From Sphingosinicella sp. BN140058 (GTDB lineage Bacteria > Pseudomonadota > Alphaproteobacteria > Sphingomonadales > Sphingomonadaceae), in the NCBI RefSeq assembly GCF_004135585.1, contig NZ_CP035501.1, positions 979,001 to 1,043,000 on the forward strand: 64,000 nucleotides of DNA, in the 5' to 3' direction. The first letter of the stretch is position 1. Each line of letters starts with the position of its first letter. A program made the position numbers and the translations under genes. The notes beneath the pieces were generated by a model. It searched no databases and was not told the DNA's origin. It saw nothing but the letters and a program-made list of their open reading frames with translations. This document shows, one piece after another, positions 10,609 through 16,307 of the stretch.

Positions 10609-11322
10609 ATGAACGACTATTCTTCGGACACGCTGAGCACTTTGGGTGCGCTGGAGCCGGTTGGTGCGACCACCACCTGGGACGGCTCGCCGACCACCAT
10701 CCAGCCGCTGAGCGACACCTTGCTGATGCCGCAGACTCCTAACGGATCGACGGTTTTCGCCTATCAGAACAAGGCGACGCAGAACAATGACGGCTCGCTC
10801 TCGCTGACCTCGGGCGGCGGCCAGCCGCAGATACTCGACGTGCCAGCCCTTCTCCAGCAGCCGACCATCCTGGTCAGCAACTGGCAGGCGAACAATCTTA
10901 CCGTCAACAATATCAGCCAGAATACGGCCACGCCGATCTGGGTCGAAGCATTCGGCCCCGGCCTGCCGGGCCAGACGCCGATCACGGTCACCAACGGCAC
11001 TCCGTTCAAGCTCAGCCCGCAGCCGAGCGCGACCTCGGTCGCGACCGGCGTCACCGCGCCGCGCAACATGCTGCTGCGCATGCAGTCCAACACCGGCGAC
11101 CTTGCAATCATCGCGGTCATCGGCGGCCCGAGCACGGGTGGCAGCAATGCCTATGTGTTCGCGCTCAACTCGTCCACTCCCGGCGAGGGCCAGGGCTATA
11201 CCAAGGCGGTGTCGGGTAATTCCTACGACTTCCAGTTCAACTGGAGCACGTCGGTGATCTACATCGCCAACATGTCTCCCTCGACCTCGGCGGCCGTCAC
11301 CCTGAACCTGATCGGTCTCTGA
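10609..11322 (+). CDS. MPQTPNGS-family protein, paralog 1 (237 aa)
   Basis: The first of three tandem paralogs behind the giant gene, with the ATG following a TTCGGAGAC ribosome-binding site. I do not recognise the family. There is no signal peptide and no membrane segment. Features shared with the next two genes, in order: a Trp-Asp/Asn-Gly near the N-terminus, the exact octapeptide MPQTPNGS, a Gly-rich turn before a Val-Pro-Ala-Leu stretch, N-W-Q-A-N-N, an AFGPG turn, IGGP, NAYV-(F/I)-A, and a C-terminal tract of short hydrophobic strands (YDFQFNWS, then VIYIANMSP). The pattern suggests an all-beta fold. The aromatic-rich, conserved polar loops could form a binding site, but this is inference. 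It starts 90 bases after the giant gene, which fits one operon. Confidence 0.85.
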   Translation: MNDYSSDTLSTLGALEPVGATTTWDGSPTTIQPLSDTLLMPQTPNGSTVFAYQNKATQNNDGSLSLTSGGGQPQILDVPALLQQPTILVSNWQANNLTVNNISQNTATPIWVEAFGPGLPGQTPITVTNGTPFKLSPQPSATSVATGVTAPRNMLLRMQSNTGDLAIIAVIGGPSTGGSNAYVFALNSSTPGEGQGYTKAVSGNSYDFQFNWSTSVIYIANMSPSTSAAVTLNLIGL

Positions 11323-11332
11323 TTGCCGCAAC

Positions 11333-11380
11333 GCCGGGCCCGGATCGATCCGGGCCCGGCTCCGTGCGGTCGGACCGCAC
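11333..11380. other. Two adjacent intercistronic hairpins
   Basis: Between paralogs 1 and 2 lies a perfect 28-base palindrome (11333-11360, arms GCCGGGCCCGGATC and its complement). A second hairpin, GTGCGGT-CGG-ACCGCAC (11364-11380), follows at once. Neither is followed by a U-tract, so they are more likely mRNA-stabilising or attenuating structures than simple terminators. They separate paralog 1 from paralog 2 and could set different expression levels. Confidence 0.6.
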
Positions 11381-11402
11381 TGTCCCGATTGGAGCAACCG
11401 CG

Positions 11403-12191
11403 ATGGCGACAGGTGAGGACGACGGACCAGGCCCCTACGCAGGCAAGGCATCGAAGCGCAGCCACCACGGACAGCGCCGCGGGAGCGATCGATGCGACGA
11501 CGACGCGCTCACCGTGCTGGGTACGGAGAATTGGAACGGTGCCCGCATCGTCTTGCAGCAGGGCCAATATGCGAGCATGCCGCAGACCCCGAACGGGTCG
11601 CTGATCCTCAGCTATCTCAACCAGGCGAAGCAGAACAACCAGGGCGAGCTGGCCCTGAGCTCGGGCGGCGGCACGCCGCAATTCCTGCCGGTGCCGGCGC
11701 TGATCCAGATGTTGAGCCTGACCGTGAACAATTGGCAGGCGAACAACATCAAGGTGACCAACACCAGCCTTGCGCCGGCGACCCCTATCATGGTCCAGGC
11801 ATTCGGGCCCGGCATCGTCGGCGCGGTGCCCGGTCCGCTGCCGCTCAATCAGGCGATCACCCTCGGGGTCACCCAGGCCGCGCAAGGGACCTCGCAGCCT
11901 CGATCGATGCTGCTGCGATTCGTCGCATCGACGGGCAACCTCAGCATCGTCGGTATCGTCGGCGGGCCGCCGAGCCAGCAGGGCGACACCAACGCCTATG
12001 TGATCGCCATCAATTCTCCCACAGGGGAGACGGGCCCGGACACCGGCAACCCGCCGCCGCCAGGTTATTATGCGACGACCGGTTCGAACCGATACGATTT
12101 CCAGTTCAACTGGAGCAGCGCGACCGTCTATGTCGTCAACCTGTCGCCGATTGCCGCTGCGACAATGTCGGCGACGATGATAGCGCTATAG
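11403..12191 (+). CDS. MPQTPNGS-family protein, paralog 2 (262 aa)
   Basis: The second tandem paralog. I start it at the ATG at 11403, which has GGAG six bases upstream. An in-frame ATG at 11364 lies inside the intercistronic hairpins and is less likely. The core is the same as in its neighbours: W-N-G, MPQTPNGS, the SGGG turn, VPAL, N-W-Q-A-N-N, AFGPG, GGPP, NAYVIAINS, YDFQFNWS, and a closing run of hydrophobic strands. The N-terminal 40 residues are unrelated to paralog 1 and rich in charged and His/Arg residues. A PPPPG insertion lies before the last strands. Function is unknown. Tandem duplication with conserved core motifs and divergent tails suggests related but specialised roles. Confidence 0.85.
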   Translation: MATGEDDGPGPYAGKASKRSHHGQRRGSDRCDDDALTVLGTENWNGARIVLQQGQYASMPQTPNGSLILSYLNQAKQNNQGELALSSGGGTPQFLPVPALIQMLSLTVNNWQANNIKVTNTSLAPATPIMVQAFGPGIVGAVPGPLPLNQAITLGVTQAAQGTSQPRSMLLRFVASTGNLSIVGIVGGPPSQQGDTNAYVIAINSPTGETGPDTGNPPPPGYYATTGSNRYDFQFNWSSATVYVVNLSPIAAATMSATMIAL

Positions 12192-12209
12192 CATCGAAGG
12201 CGGTTCGAC

Positions 12210-13001
12210 ATGCCGTCACGCCGGGACGTATTGACGCACCTCGTCTGCGAAACGGCGGGCGAAGGCGCGGCCTCGAACCCGGCTTATGCGCTTCTCGGCC
12301 GGCCGGAGAGCACCGCGCCCTGGGACGGCGACCCGGTGACCCTCCAACAATATGACAGCGTGTCGATGCCGCAGACGCCGAACGGATCGATGATGCTGGC
12401 CTATATCAACCGATCGCTGCGCAATAGCGAGGGCAAGCTCGCTTGGACCAGCGGATCGAGCGCGCCGACCATCCTCGTCGCCCCGGCCCTCGCCCTTGCC
12501 CCGACCGTGCTGGTCGATAATTGGCAAGGCAACAATCTTACCCTCACCAACATCAGCGTCGGTTCCGATACGCCGATCGGCGTCGAGGCATTCGGGCCTG
12601 GCATCGGCCCCACTCCGGAAACGCTGCCGATCGGACCTCCGGGCGTTCAGATCGCCGCGGGCCAGGCCGCGCAAGGGGCCACGACCGGCGGCTACATGCA
12701 ATTGGGCTTCCAGCAGGAGGACGGCAATCCGGCGATGTTCGGCTTCATCGGCGGCCCTGCCGGCAGCGACGGCAACAACGCCTACGTGATCGCGATCAAC
12801 TCCCCGCTTGGTAACAGCGGACCGGGAACGCCCAACCCGGCGCCCCCGGGCTATTTCGCGACATCGGCCGGCAACGCGTGGTCCTACGAGCTGAAGTGGC
12901 CGAGTTCGGTGCTTTACGTCGCCAACTTCGGCGCAGCGACCCTCGTCCCGCCAAGCATGATCGCGGCGACCATGCCGACGATCACGCTGATCCGTTTGTG
13001 A
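12210..13001 (+). CDS. MPQTPNGS-family protein, paralog 3 (263 aa)
   Basis: The third tandem paralog, only 18 bases after paralog 2, with GAAGGCGG upstream of its ATG, so it is almost certainly co-transcribed. It keeps W-D-G, MPQTPNGS, N-W-Q-G-N-N, EAFGPG, IGGP, NAYVIAINSP and a PAPPGY segment close to paralog 2. It is the most divergent member: the SGGG turn becomes SGSS, and the YDFQFNWS strand becomes WSYELKWPSS. It resembles paralog 2 more than paralog 1. No signal peptide or known catalytic motif is visible. Function unknown. Confidence 0.85.
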   Translation: MPSRRDVLTHLVCETAGEGAASNPAYALLGRPESTAPWDGDPVTLQQYDSVSMPQTPNGSMMLAYINRSLRNSEGKLAWTSGSSAPTILVAPALALAPTVLVDNWQGNNLTLTNISVGSDTPIGVEAFGPGIGPTPETLPIGPPGVQIAAGQAAQGATTGGYMQLGFQQEDGNPAMFGFIGGPAGSDGNNAYVIAINSPLGNSGPGTPNPAPPGYFATSAGNAWSYELKWPSSVLYVANFGAATLVPPSMIAATMPTITLIRL

Positions 13002-13176
13002 GGCGGCGCGCAGCCCATCGCAGCCGTGCCACGACTCATCTGTGCCCGATGCGGAGATGAGCCTGGATGACGGAGCAACCTCCGCATCGAGCCGTTTCTT
13101 GTCCGTCAATGCGGCCGGAACGCGGGCCTAGCGCCCGCCGTCTGCCGCGAACCTGAACCACGGATGGAGTGAAGAC

Positions 13177-13611
13177 ATGAAAGCTGCTGCTTTCACGATG
13201 GCGCTGCTGCTCAGCGGTGCCGCCCTGGCCCAGACCAATGGCACCGACACAAGCGCGACCACGAACGCGGACACCAGCTGGCAGACCGGGGCGACGGCCG
13301 CAGACGCTGCGCCGACGGGCGACATGAGCATGCAGACCGCGCCGATGGAAACCAGCGTAGCCGCAGCCGGCCAGATGGTGGAACCGCACAATGCGAACCC
13401 GGAACGGGACGCCCGCGGCATTCGCGTGATTTCGGCGGCCGCTATGGTGCCGGCGGGCTATAACGGCACCAGCACCGGTACCGCGATGGGCGGCCCGCTG
13501 CTCGACCCCGCCACCGGCCAAACGGTCGGCGATCAGCAATCCTATCCCGCCTGCTCGTCTGCCGTAACCGACAAATGCGTGCAGACGTACGAACGCGGCC
13601 GCAAATCCTGA
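13177..13611 (+). CDS. Small secreted hypothetical protein (144 aa)
   Basis: The N-terminus is a clear Sec signal peptide (MKAAAF, a hydrophobic stretch, cleavage after Ala-Leu-Ala). A Thr/Ala/Met-rich low-complexity region follows. The C-terminal segment contains a Pro-Ala-Cys...Asp-Lys-Cys-Val-Gln-Thr-Tyr-Glu-Arg-Gly pattern, where the two cysteines could form a disulfide. I believe similar C-terminal tails occur in conserved sphingomonad proteins, but I cannot name a family. It is probably periplasmic. It lies 175 bases after the last MPQTPNGS paralog and ends at a strong hairpin, so it may be the last gene of that unit or stand alone. Confidence 0.75.
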   Translation: MKAAAFTMALLLSGAALAQTNGTDTSATTNADTSWQTGATAADAAPTGDMSMQTAPMETSVAAAGQMVEPHNANPERDARGIRVISAAAMVPAGYNGTSTGTAMGGPLLDPATGQTVGDQQSYPACSSAVTDKCVQTYERGRKS

Positions 13612-13628
13612 TCGACCTCTAAAGAAGA

Positions 13629-13669
13629 GCCTGCTCCGCCGGACTTTCCAGCGGAGCAGGCCTTTCGCT
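13629..13669 (+). terminator. Rho-independent-like terminator
   Basis: An 11-bp perfect stem, GCCTGCTCCGC / GCGGAGCAGGC, with an 11-base loop, is followed by CTTTCGCTC. It lies just downstream of the small secreted protein gene and ends the upstream transcription unit. The U-tract is short. Confidence 0.75.
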
Positions 13670-13695
13670 CCCGTCACGGCACGCCACCTCCCGCA

Positions 13696-13713
13696 CCGTA
13701 ACAATCCGGTCAT
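13696..13713 (+). promoter_or_regulatory. Possible PHO-box-like site before the PhoX-type gene
   Basis: CCGTAAC-AATC-CGGTCAT has the 7-4-7 layout of a PhoB binding site. The second half matches CTGTCAT at six of seven positions; the first half is weak (four of seven). Its place 33-50 bases before a phosphatase-type gene is what makes it worth listing. Confidence 0.25.
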
Positions 13714-13745
13714 GCAGCCACGCCAGAGGCTAGGTAGGAGGCTGC

Positions 13746-15116
13746 ATGCAGATTGCCCGTCGTGACTTCGCCCGTCTTGGCCTCGCTTCCCTGGCATTTA
13801 CCGGCCTCGCCCGCGCCGCCGTGCGGGACGAGGGGTATGAGAGCGAGGTCGCCGGCTACGGTCCGCTCGTCCCCGATCGTGCCGGTCTGCTCGACCTGCC
13901 GAAGGGCTTTTCCTACCGGGTGATTTCGTCGGCCGGCGAGAGGATGGACGACGGCTTCGTCACGCCCGACAAATTCGACGGAATGGCCTGTTTCGCGCTC
14001 GACGGCGGCAAGGTCGCCCTCGTCCGCAATCACGAGCTCAGTCCCGGCGACACAGCCCTCGGGCCGACAGGCGGGCTGGCGCGGCTCGAAGCGGCGCTCG
14101 CCGCCAGACCGTTCTTCGGGCGCGATGCCGACGGTCGGCCGCTGCCGGGCGGCACCTCGACGATCGTCTACGATCCGAAACGGGGGAAGCGCAGCACTGT
14201 CCATCTCAGCCTGGCGGGAACCGCGGTCAATTGCGCCGGCGGAGCGACGCCGTGGGGAAGCTGGCTCAGCTGCGAGGAAACCAACCTCAAGGCGCCCGAG
14301 GTCGACCGCACGCATGGCTGGGTGTTCGAAGTGCCGGCCGATGCACGCGCGCTCGTGGATCCGGTGCCGCTCACCGGCCTCGGCCGGTACCGCCATGAGG
14401 CGGCGGCGGTCGATCCGCGCACCGGCATCGTCTATCTTACCGAGGATCGCGAAGACGGGCTCTTCTACCGCTTCCTCCCGAACCGGAAAGGCGCCCTGGT
14501 CGAGGGCGGTCGCCTGCAGGCGCTGGCCTTTGCGGACGCACCGCAAGACAGCCGTAACTGGCAGAGCAAGCTCTTCGCGCCGCGCAGCAGCCGCCCGGTC
14601 CGCTGGCTCGATCTCGAAGAAACCGACAGCCCGAAGGACGATCTGCGCCAACGCGGCGCCGCCGCCGGCGCGGCAATCTTCGCACGTGGTGAAGGCATCC
14701 ATCTCGGCCGCGGCGAGCTGTTCTTCACCTGCACTTCGGGCGGCGCGGCCAGGATCGGCCAGATCATGTGCTACCGGCCCAGCGAGCACGAGGGCGGACC
14801 GGGCGAACGCAGCGCGCCCGGAATGCTGCAGCTCTTCCTCGAATCCACCCGCTCGACGGTGATGGATTATGGCGACAATCTCACCGTCTCGCCCTGGAAC
14901 CACCTGATCGTGTGCGAGGATCGAGACAGCAGCGACCGCAATTACCTGCGTGGCGTCACCCCCGACGGCCAGGTCTACACGATCGCCCGGCTGCTTGCCG
15001 AAACCGAGCTTGCCGGCGCCTGCTTCGCACCGGACGGACGCACCCTGTTCGTCAATGCCTATCGTCCCGGTAAAACGCTGGCGATCACCGGCCCCTGGGA
15101 GACGGTGCGCGCCTGA
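13746..15116 (+). CDS. PhoX-family (DUF839) Tat-exported phosphatase-like protein (456 aa)
   Basis: Resembles the DUF839/PhoX family: calcium-dependent, often iron-binding beta-propeller enzymes that release phosphate from organic esters outside the cytoplasm. The N-terminus has a twin-arginine-type signal (ARRDFARLGLASLAF, then Ala-Arg-Ala). Conserved family features include the VRNHE segment near residue 95, GTSTI, WGSWLSCEE near residue 175, RHEAAAVDP, YLTEDR, and LTVSPWNHLIVCEDR near the end. The ATG at 13746 follows TAGGAGG with good spacing. It converges on the phytase gene, which supports a shared role in phosphorus supply. Family assignment is fairly sure; phosphatase activity is inferred, because some DUF839 members are uncharacterised. 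Confidence 0.8.
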   Translation: MQIARRDFARLGLASLAFTGLARAAVRDEGYESEVAGYGPLVPDRAGLLDLPKGFSYRVISSAGERMDDGFVTPDKFDGMACFALDGGKVALVRNHELSPGDTALGPTGGLARLEAALAARPFFGRDADGRPLPGGTSTIVYDPKRGKRSTVHLSLAGTAVNCAGGATPWGSWLSCEETNLKAPEVDRTHGWVFEVPADARALVDPVPLTGLGRYRHEAAAVDPRTGIVYLTEDREDGLFYRFLPNRKGALVEGGRLQALAFADAPQDSRNWQSKLFAPRSSRPVRWLDLEETDSPKDDLRQRGAAAGAAIFARGEGIHLGRGELFFTCTSGGAARIGQIMCYRPSEHEGGPGERSAPGMLQLFLESTRSTVMDYGDNLTVSPWNHLIVCEDRDSSDRNYLRGVTPDGQVYTIARLLAETELAGACFAPDGRTLFVNAYRPGKTLAITGPWETVRA

Positions 15117-15131
15117 CCGGCAGGCGCGCAC
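15105..15131. terminator. Bidirectional hairpin between convergent genes
   Basis: A perfect 11-bp stem, GTGCGCGCCTG / CAGGCGCGCAC, with a five-base loop ACCGG, sits in the 21-base gap between the PhoX-type gene and the convergent phytase gene. The PhoX stop codon lies inside the stem. It probably terminates or stabilises both transcripts, although no long U-tract follows. Confidence 0.6.
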
Positions 15132-15137
15132 GACCGC

Positions 15138-16226
15138 TCAGTCGGGGAGGCCGAGTGCCCTGGCGATCGCCGACCAGGGCACCAGCTTGAAATTCTGCGC
15201 GGCGGGAGCGTTGGCGCCATCCTGGGCGACGAACAGGCCGCCGGGGTAAGCAGGGCCGAAATCGCCCAGAGCGAGATCGATGCCGTCCGTTTCTTCGGTC
15301 GATCCGAACGTCCCCGGCGCAATCCGGAAACGTCCGACATAGGAATCATCCTCGAGCCGGTAGAGCGTGTAGGCATTGTCGCCCTGGCTCGAGACGACGA
15401 CATAGCCGCCACGGTCGCCGATCGGCGCCAGCGCCACGCCTTCGGCATCGGCGACGATGTTGCGACCGTCCGCAGCGGCGATCCTGACCAGGCTGGTCGA
15501 TCCACCGGCGGCGGCGTCGAAGCGCCAGAGGCCGACATCCTCCTCCGCGACATAGAGACGCCCGGTGCGCTCGTCGGCGGCGCAGCCTTCCGACTGCGTG
15601 CCGAGCTTCATCGATCGAACGATCGTCGCAGTCGGCGCCGCGCCTTGAAGATCGAGCCGGACCTGGTTGATCGTGCCGTCCTTCAGCACCGCGAAGGCAT
15701 AGAGGCCGGCCGCATCGCGGAACAGGCAAATGCCATAGGCTTCGCCCGCTCCCGCCTCGACCTTGCCGAGCGAGGTCAGCCTGGCCGTCGCGGGATCGAG
15801 CGAGAAGAGCGCGATCCGCGCCGCAGCCGGATCATTGCGGTCACTCGCCGCAACGAGAATGCCACGGCTGCCGCCGATCGTCACGTCGGCACGAAGATCG
15901 ACGTTGTTGACGAGACCGGCATCGCTGAAGTCGCGGACCTTGCCGTCGAGCCCGTAGACATAGACTCCCGCCTTCTTGTCGGTGCCGACGATCAGGCTGG
16001 CGGCGGGATCTGCCGGATTGCGCCAGATGGCGGGATCGTCGGCGGCATCGGCGGCGGCGGTGCCGACCGGTGCGGTCTCCCCGGCGGCCTGCACCGTCAC
16101 CGCCGGCGCGGCATTGGCAATGCGCTGCGCAATCGGAACTTCCGCAGGTGAAGCGGCACATCCGCCCGCCAGCAGCGCTCCAAGCGCCGTCACGGAACTG
16201 AAACAAGATCGAAAAGAGGCGGTCAC
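15138..16226 (-). CDS. Beta-propeller 3-phytase, lipoprotein (362 aa)
   Basis: Beta-propeller phytases release phosphate from inositol hexakisphosphate using calcium. Family hallmarks are present: D-A-A-D-D-P-A-I-W near residue 60, then GTDKKAGVYVYGLDG, VDLR, a Y-G-I-C-L segment, EGCAADERTGRLYVAEED, ADAEGVAL, and QGDNAYTLYR near the C-terminus. The N-terminus has a signal peptide ending in LLAGGC, a good lipobox, so the enzyme is probably anchored to a membrane. It is divergent from the TonB receptor gene and convergent with the PhoX-type gene. Length is usual for the family. Confidence 0.9.
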   Translation of the reverse strand: MTASFRSCFSSVTALGALLAGGCAASPAEVPIAQRIANAAPAVTVQAAGETAPVGTAAADAADDPAIWRNPADPAASLIVGTDKKAGVYVYGLDGKVRDFSDAGLVNNVDLRADVTIGGSRGILVAASDRNDPAAARIALFSLDPATARLTSLGKVEAGAGEAYGICLFRDAAGLYAFAVLKDGTINQVRLDLQGAAPTATIVRSMKLGTQSEGCAADERTGRLYVAEEDVGLWRFDAAAGGSTSLVRIAAADGRNIVADAEGVALAPIGDRGGYVVVSSQGDNAYTLYRLEDDSYVGRFRIAPGTFGSTEETDGIDLALGDFGPAYPGGLFVAQDGANAPAAQNFKLVPWSAIARALGLPD

Positions 16227-16251
16227 AGGCGGCTCCTAAAGGCGTGTCGAG

Positions 16252-16272
16252 AGCCGGTTACCCCGGCTTTTT
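16252..16272 (+). terminator. Terminator-like hairpin in the TonB-receptor leader
   Basis: AGCCGG-TTACC-CCGGCT followed by TTTT has the form of an intrinsic terminator oriented rightward. It lies 36 bases upstream of the TonB receptor ATG and just right of the phytase start, with no rightward gene before it. It could end a short leader RNA (attenuation) or stop antisense transcription. Confidence 0.45.
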
Positions 16273-16307
16273 GTCAGATCCATTACACACATCGCCTTGG
16301 GGGCATC

